Of a stretch of 14,845 bases of DNA, positions 1 through 6,774 are shown piece after piece. Both the position numbers and the translations under genes were made by a program. The notes beneath the pieces were generated by a model. It worked only from the letters and a program-made list of their open reading frames with translations, was not told the origin of the DNA and did no database searches. Numbering within the stretch: position 1 is the stretch's first letter; each line of letters opens with the position of its first letter. The stretch comes from JBGOUV01 sp041477815 (GTDB lineage: Bacteria; Acidobacteriota; Terriglobia; Bryobacterales; JACQDG01): contig JBGOUV010000153.1 in NCBI GenBank assembly GCA_041477815.1, positions 1 through 14,845 on the forward strand, given 5' to 3'.

Positions 1-948
1 CGTCGTCTGAACGTCCTTGTGCCCCAGGAGTTCCTGGACCGTTCTGATGTCGTAGCCGTCCTCCAATAGAGGCGTGGCGAAAGAATGGCGAAACGAGTGG
101 GTGGTCACGCGCTTCGCCAGACCCGCCTGCCGGGCCGCCTCGTGGACCGCTTTCTGGATGGCCGATTCGTGCAGGTGATGACGGTGCGCGATCCCGGTGG
201 CGGCGTCGGCGTAGTGGGATGACGCCGGGAAGACCCATTGCCGGCCCCACTCGCGGTCGGCCCGAGGGTACTTACGGGCCAGCGCATGGGGCAGGGGCGC
301 TTGGCCCAGGCCACCCTTCTCATCGGCTTCGTGCAGCTTCCGGACCTGGCGCAGGTGCTCCTCCAGCGGCCGATGCAGCATCTCCGGCAGCGTCGTCACC
401 CGGTCCTTTTGGCCTTTCCCGTCCCGCACCCGAATTTCAGCTTGGCCAAAGTCGAGGTCCTTCACCCGCAGTTGGAGGGCTTCCAACAGTCTCAGGCCCG
501 ATCCATACAAAACCAGGCAAACCAGGCCGGGAACACCTTCCAGATGGGCCAGGATTTGCTCCACCTCAGCGCGGGTCAGAACCACCGGCAACCGCTTCGG
601 CCGGCGGGCCCGGACTACTCCTTCGATGCGGTTCAGCGGCCGTTCGAGCACGTGCTCGTAAAGAAACAGCACTGCCGCCAAGGCCTGGTTCTGGGTGGAG
701 GCGGCCACGTTTCGCTGGACGGCCAGATGGGTCAGGAAACGGTTGACATCGCCCTCCGCCAGGGCGCGCGGATGGGCGCCACAGTGGAACAGCAGAAAGC
801 GCCGGATCCAGTGGACGTAGGCCTCCTCGGTACGGCGGCTGTAATGCCTGGTGCGCAGCACTTCTACCACCAGGTCATATAGTCTCGGTTTCGGTTGATC
901 GGGAAACAGTCCCACCGGAGCCTGGCGATCTGGCCGCGCTGCCCCCAT
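1..948 (-). CDS. intI: Integron-type tyrosine recombinase (IntI family), 3' end cut by the window edge
   Basis: This is a site-specific DNA recombinase of the tyrosine family. The reading frame is open on the minus strand from 948 to base 1 (316 codons visible). Residues 29-110 form the SAM-like core-binding domain (RRTEEAYVHWIRRFL, then NVAASTQNQAL). The catalytic domain shows Arg153 (LYGSGLRLLE), the lysine region DGKGQKDR (178-183), His284 and Arg287 (THSFRHSF) and His310 (LLGH). The catalytic Tyr should lie just past the edge. The stretch ALARKYPRADREWG (222-235) before WVFPA matches the extra helix that separates IntI from XerC/XerD, which is why I call it integron-type. The start at 948 is preceded by GAGG only 3 bases away. 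An in-frame ATG at 957 is possible, but it overlaps the -10 element of the best promoter. Function beyond recombination cannot be judged because no cassette array is visible. Confidence 0.93.
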   Translation of the reverse strand, partial: MGAARPDRQAPVGLFPDQPKPRLYDLVVEVLRTRHYSRRTEEAYVHWIRRFLLFHCGAHPRALAEGDVNRFLTHLAVQRNVAASTQNQALAAVLFLYEHVLERPLNRIEGVVRARRPKRLPVVLTRAEVEQILAHLEGVPGLVCLVLYGSGLRLLEALQLRVKDLDFGQAEIRVRDGKGQKDRVTTLPEMLHRPLEEHLRQVRKLHEADEKGGLGQAPLPHALARKYPRADREWGRQWVFPASSHYADAATGIAHRHHLHESAIQKAVHEAARQAGLAKRVTTHSFRHSFATPLLEDGYDIRTVQELLGHKDVQTT

Positions 949-955
949 CGACCTC

Positions 956-984
956 ATTAGAATACGGGTCCACCTGCCTGTCAA
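956..984 (-). promoter_or_regulatory. Sigma70-type promoter of the integron integrase
   Basis: Read on the minus strand, a perfect -35 TTGACA (979-984) is followed after 17 bases by TCTAAT (956-961), which matches five of six -10 positions. The -10 ends 7 bases before the ATG at 948, so transcription should start at or within a base or two of that codon, giving a leaderless or nearly leaderless message. I see no LexA-type box beside it. Confidence 0.6.
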
Positions 985-1017
985 CCTATTTCTACTGCCA
1001 ATCGACCACTAGGCAGG
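973..1017. repeat. 7-base inverted repeat flanking the integrase/SelA-like junction
   Basis: CCTGCCT (973-979) and AGGCAGG (1011-1017) are exact inverted copies separated by 31 bases. The left arm touches the -35 of the integrase promoter and the right arm covers the stop codon of the SelA-like gene. It sits where an integron attI site would be expected, but I find no GTTRRRY core. It may be a weak hairpin, a recombinase-binding site or chance. Confidence 0.35.
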
Positions 1018-2199
1018 CGCCTTGCTCAACATCTGCCGCACCCGGCCGGCCACGAGCAACTCCTCCCCCGGCCGCAACTGGTTGGCGAAGATGCCGAGGC
1101 CCTTCCAGTTGGGCCGGAACCTGGTCATGTCCGCCGTGACGATGGAAGGATCGCCCTCGCGCAGGCCGGCGACCATTTGCGCGACGGTCAGGCCCAGCTT
1201 GCCCTCGTCCCATTGCACCGACAAGCGCGGGGAGTGGCTGGCGTCCAGATTGGGGATGAATTCGGTCTTCACCGACGGCGTCCCCTGAAGTTTTTGGGCC
1301 ACGCGCTCCAGCATCGCCACGCGCTCCCGGCGCTCGGCGGCGTGGTCGCGTTTCAGGAAGATTTCCACCGCCGTCAGCAGGCCGACAATCTCTTCCTTGC
1401 CCACCTTGGCGATACGGGCGAAGCGGTTGTTGGGAGCGCTGTTGACGTAGGCGGCCTCCACCAAATCCCGGCGCCCCAGCAAAAGCCCGCTGCACTGCGG
1501 CCCTTGCAATTCCTTGCCGCCGCTGAACGCCACCAGGTCCGCACCCATCTTGACGAACCGGCCCAGGTTCTCGGGCGGAAGCACTTCGGCCGCCGCGTCC
1601 AGGATCAGGGGCAGGCGGGCGCCGTGGGCGATGGCGATCATATCCTCCAGCGATACCTGGTGCCCCAGCGAGTTGTGGCTCAGGACCATGGCCAGGGCCG
1701 CCGTCTGGGGTCCGATGGCCCGGCGAACTTCGTCGGCCGTCTCGGCGTCCACCAGCTTGACCCCCACCATCCGGAAGGCATGGTCGTAGGAGTTGCGGTG
1801 CGCTTTCTGGATGACCATCTCGCTCTTCATGCCGGTCAGGTCCGGCAGGCGGTCGATCCGGGCGGGGTCGGCGCCGGCGGTGACCGCACAGGTAGCCAGG
1901 CACAGGGCGGCCGAGGCGCCGGCCGTCACAAAGGCGGCCTCGGCCCCGGTAAGCTGCGCCAGGCGCTCGCCGACCTTCTTCTGGAGGTCATGGATGGGCA
2001 CAAAAGACTGCGCGGCTTCGTCCATGGCCCGGCGCACCTCGGGAGGCACGATAGTGCCGCCCAGGGTGGTCAAGGTCCCGTAGGCGTTGATGAAGGTCCG
2101 GACCCCCAGGCGGGAGTAGAGGGTAGAAGGAGCGGCAGGCTGGGCGGCGAAGGGCAGGGCCAGTCCGGTTTCGAGGACACGACGGCGGGTGGTCTTCAT
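1009..2199 (-). CDS. SelA-family PLP-dependent enzyme with Tat-like leader
   Basis: This 396-residue protein is a fold-type I PLP enzyme of the SelA (L-seryl-tRNA(Sec) selenium transferase-like) family. PLP-binding features visible are the Gly/Ala-rich VTAGASAAL (91-99), Asp201 in LILDAAAEV and the Schiff-base Lys229 in SGGKELQGPQ. The N-terminus RRRVLETGLALPFAAQPAA reads like a short twin-arginine leader, so the protein may be exported or the leader vestigial. SelA paralogues without selB/selC neighbours commonly act on amino-sugar acids or other amino substrates (the DgaE-type ammonia-lyase relatives), so selenocysteine synthesis should not be assumed. The start at 2199 lies 17 bases after the EF-P stop and has no clear Shine-Dalgarno site, which suggests co-transcription with EF-P. 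Family assignment is firm; substrate is unknown. Confidence 0.85.
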   Translation of the reverse strand: MKTTRRRVLETGLALPFAAQPAAPSTLYSRLGVRTFINAYGTLTTLGGTIVPPEVRRAMDEAAQSFVPIHDLQKKVGERLAQLTGAEAAFVTAGASAALCLATCAVTAGADPARIDRLPDLTGMKSEMVIQKAHRNSYDHAFRMVGVKLVDAETADEVRRAIGPQTAALAMVLSHNSLGHQVSLEDMIAIAHGARLPLILDAAAEVLPPENLGRFVKMGADLVAFSGGKELQGPQCSGLLLGRRDLVEAAYVNSAPNNRFARIAKVGKEEIVGLLTAVEIFLKRDHAAERRERVAMLERVAQKLQGTPSVKTEFIPNLDASHSPRLSVQWDEGKLGLTVAQMVAGLREGDPSIVTADMTRFRPNWKGLGIFANQLRPGEELLVAGRVRQMLSKAPA

Positions 2200-2216
2200 G
2201 ACGCCGTCATTTTAGC

Positions 2217-2783
2217 TCACCGGCCGCGCGCCCGCTCCACGTACTTCAGGCTGTTCAAGTCCAGCCGAATCCTCTCACCCGCCTTGATGAATTGCGGCAC
2301 CATAACCTCGACCCCGTTGTCCAGCTGGGCGGCCTTCCAGGTGGAATCCTGCTGGGCGTGGACCGGAGGCGCCGTAGCGGCCACCTGAACCTCAATAATA
2401 TCGGGAAACAGCACGCTCACCGGCTGCCCTTCCACAAACTCCACCGGCACCCGCGTCTCCGGGGCCAGGAATTGCGCCTGCGGTCCGATCACCGATGTCG
2501 AGACCCCCACTTGCTCGAACGTGTCCGGATTCATGAAGTAGCACAGGTCGTCGTCGCTGTAGAGGAAGTCCATCGACTGCTTCGCGACTTCCAGATCCTC
2601 CACCTTCAGATCGGCGCGGAAGCTATGCTCCCACAGCGTGCCGGTGGTGAGGTTCTTCAACCGCGCATGGGTTCCGCCGCCCATCTTCCCCTGGCCCCCG
2701 TGGTACTCCGCGGCCATCACCTTGTAGATCTGACCCTCGTGCCGGATCGCCATACCGGCCCGGAGTTGTGACGCTGAGACCAT
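2217..2783 (-). CDS. efp: Translation elongation factor P (divergent form)
   Basis: This 188-residue EF-P binds ribosomes stalled between P and E sites, typically at polyproline. The KOW-like N-terminal domain begins ASQLRAGMAIRHEGQIYKV. The loop that reaches the peptidyl-transferase centre reads GGQGKMGGG with Lys33 at the modifiable tip, and differs from the usual PGKGGA. The middle domain has MDFLYSDDDLCYFMNPDTFEQV, and the C-terminal OB domain contains DSTWKAAQLDNGVEVMVPQFIKAGERIRLD (positions about 140-175). The frame stays open upstream to 2990, but the family begins at the ATG at 2783, and the extra 69 codons are low-complexity Arg/Pro/Ala and unlike any EF-P. No EpmA, EpmB or EarP gene lies in the window, so the state of Lys33 cannot be told. 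It heads a two-gene unit with the SelA-like gene. Confidence 0.95.
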   Translation of the reverse strand: MVSASQLRAGMAIRHEGQIYKVMAAEYHGGQGKMGGGTHARLKNLTTGTLWEHSFRADLKVEDLEVAKQSMDFLYSDDDLCYFMNPDTFEQVGVSTSVIGPQAQFLAPETRVPVEFVEGQPVSVLFPDIIEVQVAATAPPVHAQQDSTWKAAQLDNGVEVMVPQFIKAGERIRLDLNSLKYVERARGR

Positions 2784-3046
2784 GGCTTGGGACCTGCCCG
2801 ACCAAGAGTGTACTACAGTGGGAGGATGCCGGGGGCGGAGACGACCCTGCGCGAAGCCGTCGCTACGGCCGCCTGGACGCCGTGGGGACGCGGCTGCAAC
2901 AGGAGTGGCGCGGGAGGCGGCCGGGCAGGAACTCAGCGCTATGGAGGGCCCTCCCAGGCCGGTCGCCAGGCGCGTATCAGACCGCTGCAAATAGCCGGAA
3001 CGATTAATGCCCGGAAGCGGCGCCGGAACCGGGCGGGGCCCCGGTC
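2784..3046. other. Intergenic region between EF-P and the DUF1552 gene
   Basis: These 263 bases hold no supported gene. Several overlapping frames stay open on both strands because the composition is extremely GC-rich, but none begins with a spaced Shine-Dalgarno site or resembles a family. The promoter of EF-P should lie here, yet I see no convincing -35/-10 pair. A GC hairpin at 3025-3047 is listed separately. Confidence 0.4.
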
Positions 3047-3047
3047 C
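3025..3047 (-). terminator. GC-rich hairpin just after the DUF1552 gene, terminator-like
   Basis: CCGGG (3029-3033) pairs with CCCGG (3040-3044) around a 6-base loop, extended by GGA/TCC across a one-base bulge. It begins at the stop codon of the minus-strand DUF1552 gene. There is no T-run after it, so it is at best a weak intrinsic terminator. Confidence 0.25.
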
Positions 3048-4342
3048 TACACAATCCCCGGAAGCTTGGCGCGGGCGGTGGGGAAGGTGTCCAGGCCGGC
3101 GCCCATCACATCATTGGCCAGGGTCAGGTAGAGATCGCCGACCGTACCGGCGGCCTTGGTGTGGACGCCGGTGACCAGGCGTCCGGCGTGTCCGGCGAGA
3201 ATAGCAACCATACCGTTGTTCTTGTGGTCGTTGGCCTCGGCGTGCTCGTGGAGGTAGACCAGGCAGCAGTGGTCGAGCAGATTGCCGTCGCCTTCGCGGA
3301 TCGACTTGAGCTTGGCCAATAGGTACGCGAATTCCTCGACGTGCCAGCGGCAGATGTCGCGCAGGACGCGCTGGCTTTCCGGGCTCTGGGCGTTGTGGTG
3401 GGTGTAGTCGTGGTGGCGCTGGGCGGTGTAGCCGAGCCAGGGGAAACGAGTCAGGCCCTGGCACTTGGTGAGCATGTAGGAGGCGACGCGGGTCTGGCGG
3501 GCGGCCAGGGCGTGGACCAGGAGGTCGGTTTGGACCTTGGCGATGCGGGGCCAGTCCTTCATATCGCCGCCGGCTTCCGGCTCCTCAACCTTGGTGTACT
3601 CGGGGGGGAGCGAGGCGATGGCGCGCTCGACTTCGCGGACCGAGGAGAGGTGCTCCTCGACGCGAACCTGGTCCTGACGGCCGAGAGCCTTCTTGAACTG
3701 GGTGGCGTCCTCGGATACGGCGTCGAGGATGCTCTTCTTGCGGCTGACCCAGGCCAGGTCGCGGGCGCCGAAGATCCGGTCGAACAGCTTGTGCGGGATC
3801 ATCTCGGGCGGCAGCGCCCGGTCGTAGCCCGTCCAGCTCAGGTTGCGCTGGATGCTCTCGCCGAACGACTCCTGGGAGACGCCGATCTGCAGGGACCGGA
3901 AGCGGTACTGCGCGCCGATCCGGGAGGCGATCGCCTGGTCGATGGAGGGGCCGCCGGCGCCACGTCCGGTGAAGGAGGTGCCCGAAACCAGGGCGCTCAT
4001 GGACCGGTGATGGTCGTTGCCCGGGCCGGGCTTACGGGCGGCGGGGTTGTCCAGGCCGGTGATAATGTGGATGTCGGTGCGAAACGGGGCCAGGGGCGAG
4101 AGGCAGGGAGTCAGGGTGACGTCGCGGCCGGTCTCGGTGGGGATCCAGTAGCGCTCGGGGATGCCGTTGCCGTTAAACCAGATAAGAAAGCGGGACTCGA
4201 TGGGGGACGTGGTATTGTTGGCGGCGTAGGCCGTGCCGTGCGGGTTGAACATGGCCTCCAGCGGCGGCAGGCCGATACGGACCATGGCGCCCGTAGCGCT
4301 GAATCCACGGAGAAGGGCGCGGCGGGAAAGGTTTCGCTTCAC
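3047..4342 (-). CDS. DUF1552 family exported protein
   Basis: This 431-residue protein belongs to DUF1552, a family abundant in Planctomycetes, Acidobacteria and Verrucomicrobia and related in fold to the sulfatase/DUF1501 group; no enzyme activity has been assigned. The leader has a twin-arginine motif (SRRALLRG, residues 6-13) and a likely cleavage near AYA-ANN at 38-43. Family landmarks include FLIWFNGNGIPERYWIP (near 52-68), ITGLDNPAA, GNDHHRSMSALVSG, GPSIDQAIA and the His-rich AQRHHDYTHH. It starts with GTG at 4342 (AGGGAG 8 bases upstream). DUF1552 genes often sit beside a DUF1592/DUF1588 cytochrome-like gene. That partner is missing here, and a smaller cytochrome c gene lies divergently 43 bases away instead. 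Confidence 0.93.
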   Translation of the reverse strand: MKRNLSRRALLRGFSATGAMVRIGLPPLEAMFNPHGTAYAANNTTSPIESRFLIWFNGNGIPERYWIPTETGRDVTLTPCLSPLAPFRTDIHIITGLDNPAARKPGPGNDHHRSMSALVSGTSFTGRGAGGPSIDQAIASRIGAQYRFRSLQIGVSQESFGESIQRNLSWTGYDRALPPEMIPHKLFDRIFGARDLAWVSRKKSILDAVSEDATQFKKALGRQDQVRVEEHLSSVREVERAIASLPPEYTKVEEPEAGGDMKDWPRIAKVQTDLLVHALAARQTRVASYMLTKCQGLTRFPWLGYTAQRHHDYTHHNAQSPESQRVLRDICRWHVEEFAYLLAKLKSIREGDGNLLDHCCLVYLHEHAEANDHKNNGMVAILAGHAGRLVTGVHTKAAGTVGDLYLTLANDVMGAGLDTFPTARAKLPGIV

Positions 4343-4385
4343 AGTCTACTCCCTGTGGGGGATTATATATCATGGAAGACTGCTT
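4343..4385. promoter_or_regulatory. Divergent promoter region, DUF1552 gene / cytochrome c operon
   Basis: Only 43 bases separate the two divergent starts. An AT-rich core at 4361-4373 stands out in the GC-rich surroundings. On the minus strand it gives a perfect -10 TATAAT (4362-4367), 19 bases before the GTG. On the plus strand TATCAT (4368-4373) could serve as a -10. No good -35 is present for either direction, so both may need an activator or another sigma factor. Confidence 0.45.
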
Positions 4386-5204
4386 ATGCGTGGAATTGTG
4401 ATCGGATTGGTCGTGATGGGGGCAGCAGTGTTGCCGGCTCAGCGGCGGAACAGGGGGGAGACCGGCCCGAGGCCGGTCCTGCCGGAGGGAGCGGTGGCGG
4501 AGGGGAAGGCTCTCTATAACGGGACTTGCACCGGCTGTCATGGGATCGATGGGTTGGTGGGAGACCGGGGGCCGGCGCTGGCGGGCAACCGGCGGTATCT
4601 GCGGAGTACCGACCAGGAGTTGTTTGAGGCCATCCGCGACGGGATACCGGGAACCTTGATGCCGCCGGCGGGGCTGCCGGACGAGGTGGTCCGGAAGATT
4701 GTCCTATACATACGGAGCCTGCGGGCGACGGCGTACGACGCGCCGGTGAAGGGCAACGCAACGCGAGGGGGGAAGATTTTTTGGGAGAAGGGGCAATGCG
4801 GGCAGTGTCATGCGATTCAAGGGAAGGGCGGCCTGATGGGGCCGGACCTGTCGAATGCGGGCGGGCAGCGGACCTACAGCTTCCTGCGGGAGGCCCTGAC
4901 CCAGGCGAAGCCGCTGCCGCCGCGGGGGCAGCAGCCGGTGCGGGTGGTGACGGCGGACGGCCAGAGCGTGACGGGAATCCTCAAGAATGAAGACAGCTTC
5001 TCGCTGCAGTTGCTGGACGCGAGCGAGAAGCTGCGGATGTTCGAGCGCGCGGAGCTGCGCGAAGTGGTGTACGACACCAAATCGCTGATGCCCGCGGACT
5101 ACGACAAGAAACTGGCGCCCCAGGAATTGGAAGACCTGCTGGCTTTTTTGAGCCGGCAGGCGGCCAACCGGCGGCGCCAGCAATCGGGAGATTCCGAGCC
5201 ATGA
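4386..5204 (+). CDS. Exported diheme cytochrome c
   Basis: This 272-residue protein carries electrons in the periplasm. A short hydrophobic leader (residues 4-18, ending near LPA-QRR) precedes two c-type heme sites: CTGCH at 48-52 with candidate distal Met92 in GTLMPP, and CGQCH at 138-142 with candidate distal Met235 in SLMPADY. Between the second CxxCH and Met235 lies a beta-rich insert with VVTADGQSVTGILKNEDSFS. This layout is that of the Pirellula/Verrucomicrobium-type heme-binding domain (TIGR02603-like). The ATG at 4386 follows GGAAGA by 6 bases; the longer open frame upstream overlaps the divergent promoter and gene and is rejected. Its stop overlaps the next start as ATGA, so the two products are probably made together and this cytochrome is the natural acceptor for the dehydrogenase. 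Confidence 0.92.
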   Translation: MRGIVIGLVVMGAAVLPAQRRNRGETGPRPVLPEGAVAEGKALYNGTCTGCHGIDGLVGDRGPALAGNRRYLRSTDQELFEAIRDGIPGTLMPPAGLPDEVVRKIVLYIRSLRATAYDAPVKGNATRGGKIFWEKGQCGQCHAIQGKGGLMGPDLSNAGGQRTYSFLREALTQAKPLPPRGQQPVRVVTADGQSVTGILKNEDSFSLQLLDASEKLRMFERAELREVVYDTKSLMPADYDKKLAPQELEDLLAFLSRQAANRRRQQSGDSEP

Positions 5205-6772
5205 GAATCGCCATGCTGTTGCTGGCGGCGGGGACGGCCGCCGCGCAGGTGACCTACTCCGATCTGCTGAAGGCCGATCCGAACAACTGGCTGACTTACC
5301 AGGGGGCGTATAACGCGCAACGGCACAGCGCGCTGAAGCAGATCCACACCGGAAACGTAAAGGCGCTGGTCCCGCAGTGGATCTATCCGATGCGGGGGGC
5401 CAGCCGGCTGGAAGGCGTCCCCGTGGTGGTGGACGGGGTGATGTACGTCACCCAGCCCAACGAGGTGTACGCGCTCGACGCGCGCACCGGACGCGTGATT
5501 TGGGAGTATCGCCGGCAGCCGGCGTTGCAGAAGGGTCCGAACCGGGGCGTGGCGGTGTACGGCCACAAGGTGTACGTGGGGACGCTGGACGCGTACCTGG
5601 TGGCGCTGGACGCCCGTACCGGAGCGCTGGTCTGGGAGACCAAGCTGGCCGAGGCGAAGGACGGGTATTGGTGCCCGGTAGCGCCGCTCGCTATCAAAGA
5701 TAAGATCATCGTCGGGATCGCGCCGGGCGACCACGGGCTGAACGGCTGGCTGGACGCCTATGACGCCGAGACGGGCAAGCGCTTGTGGCGGTGGCACGCC
5801 ATTCCCAAGCCGGGCGAGCCGGGCAACGAGACCTGGGCCGGCGATTCGTGGAAGACCGCCGGGGGCGACACCTGGCTCACCGGCAGCTATGATCCCGAGC
5901 TGAACCTCATCTACTGGGGAATCGGCAACCCCGCGCCCGACTTCGACGGCGACGTCCGCAAAGGCGACAACCTCTACACCGAATGCATGGTGGCGCTCGA
6001 CGCCGAAACCGGGAAGCTGAAATGGTATTTCCAGTCTACGCCGCACGACGTCCACGACTGGGACGCGGTGGAGATCCCGGTGCTGGTGGACGCCCCGTTC
6101 AAGGGCCAGATGCGGAAGCTCCTGGTGCAGGGCAATCGCAATGGATACTACTACGTGCTGGACCGGACCAACGGCAAGTTCCTGCACGGGTCGCCCTTCG
6201 TGAAGCTGCTGAACTGGGCCAGCGGGCTGACCGAGGACGGGCGTCCGGTGCGCGTGCCCGGGGTGGAGCCGACGGTGCAGGGGAATAAGGTGTGCCCCCC
6301 GACGGCCGGAGCGACCAACTGGATGTCTCCCGCCTATAATCCGGATACAGGATGGTTCTACCTGGGGGCGCTGGAAGGATGCGGGATCAGCTACAAGGCG
6401 ACGGACAAGTTCCGTCCGGGCGGGTTCCCGTTCGCGGCCACCGGCTACGTGGAGAGCCCCGCGGAGCCCTGGCAGATGCACGTCCGGGCGCTGGACTTGA
6501 CCACCGGCAAGATCCAATGGGACTTCAAACAGATTGCCTCCCGCGGTTATGGGGCGGGGCTGCTGTCGACCGCCGGAGGCCTGCTCTTCGCCGGGGACGA
6601 CCAGGGCAGCTTCACCGCACACGACGCGCGGACGGGCACAGCGCTGTGGCATTTCAATACCGGGATGAAGGTCTCGGCGTCGCCGATCGCGTACAGCGTC
6701 CGGGGGAAGCAGTATGTAGCCCTCCTGGCGGGGAGCAACGTGATCGCTTTCGGGTTGTACGAGGCTCCGTAG
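5201..6772 (+). CDS. PQQ-dependent dehydrogenase (quinoprotein), lanthanide-type Asp pair
   Basis: This 523-residue exported beta-propeller enzyme belongs to the PQQ alcohol/glucose dehydrogenase family, oxidising an alcohol or sugar and passing electrons to cytochrome c. A signal peptide covers about residues 1-16 (cleavage near TAAA-QV). Tryptophan-docking repeats recur (YALDARTGRVIWEY, VALDARTGALVWET, YDAETGKRLWRW, ALDAETGKLKW). Active-site landmarks are Asn243 in GNPAPD, the RxGDNLYT-like KGDNLYT (254-260), and TPHDVHDWDAVE with catalytic Asp286 and a second Asp at 288. The DxD spacing is the signature associated with rare-earth-binding enzymes such as XoxF and PedH; calcium enzymes such as MxaF have Ala there. 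The vicinal Cys-Cys ring of methanol dehydrogenases is absent. Translation is coupled to the cytochrome gene by ATGA. The substrate is not readable from sequence. Confidence 0.93.
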   Translation: MRIAMLLLAAGTAAAQVTYSDLLKADPNNWLTYQGAYNAQRHSALKQIHTGNVKALVPQWIYPMRGASRLEGVPVVVDGVMYVTQPNEVYALDARTGRVIWEYRRQPALQKGPNRGVAVYGHKVYVGTLDAYLVALDARTGALVWETKLAEAKDGYWCPVAPLAIKDKIIVGIAPGDHGLNGWLDAYDAETGKRLWRWHAIPKPGEPGNETWAGDSWKTAGGDTWLTGSYDPELNLIYWGIGNPAPDFDGDVRKGDNLYTECMVALDAETGKLKWYFQSTPHDVHDWDAVEIPVLVDAPFKGQMRKLLVQGNRNGYYYVLDRTNGKFLHGSPFVKLLNWASGLTEDGRPVRVPGVEPTVQGNKVCPPTAGATNWMSPAYNPDTGWFYLGALEGCGISYKATDKFRPGGFPFAATGYVESPAEPWQMHVRALDLTTGKIQWDFKQIASRGYGAGLLSTAGGLLFAGDDQGSFTAHDARTGTALWHFNTGMKVSASPIAYSVRGKQYVALLAGSNVIAFGLYEAP

Positions 6773-6774
6773 CC

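Noticed and set aside
958..1010. attI or attC site next to the integrase
   Set aside because: No GTTRRRY or RYYYAAC core fits; TGTCAAC is explained as the -35 region on the other strand.
2784..2990. Upstream extension of EF-P by 69 codons
   Set aside because: Low-complexity Arg/Pro/Ala sequence not found in EF-P; the conserved protein starts at 2783.
2787..3131. Small plus-strand open frames in the EF-P/DUF1552 gap
   Set aside because: No spaced ribosome site, biased composition, and partial overlap with the DUF1552 gene.
5099..6652. A 517-codon open frame on the minus strand across the dehydrogenase gene
   Set aside because: It is antisense to a clearly recognised gene, rich in Arg/Val/His/Gly as expected for a GC-rich shadow, and matches no family.
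6352..6774. Upstream extension of the ATPase frame
   Set aside because: It runs inside the dehydrogenase gene. The family N-terminus (SIRIQNLLSLKDVDL) begins right after the ATG at 6775, which has GAGG upstream.
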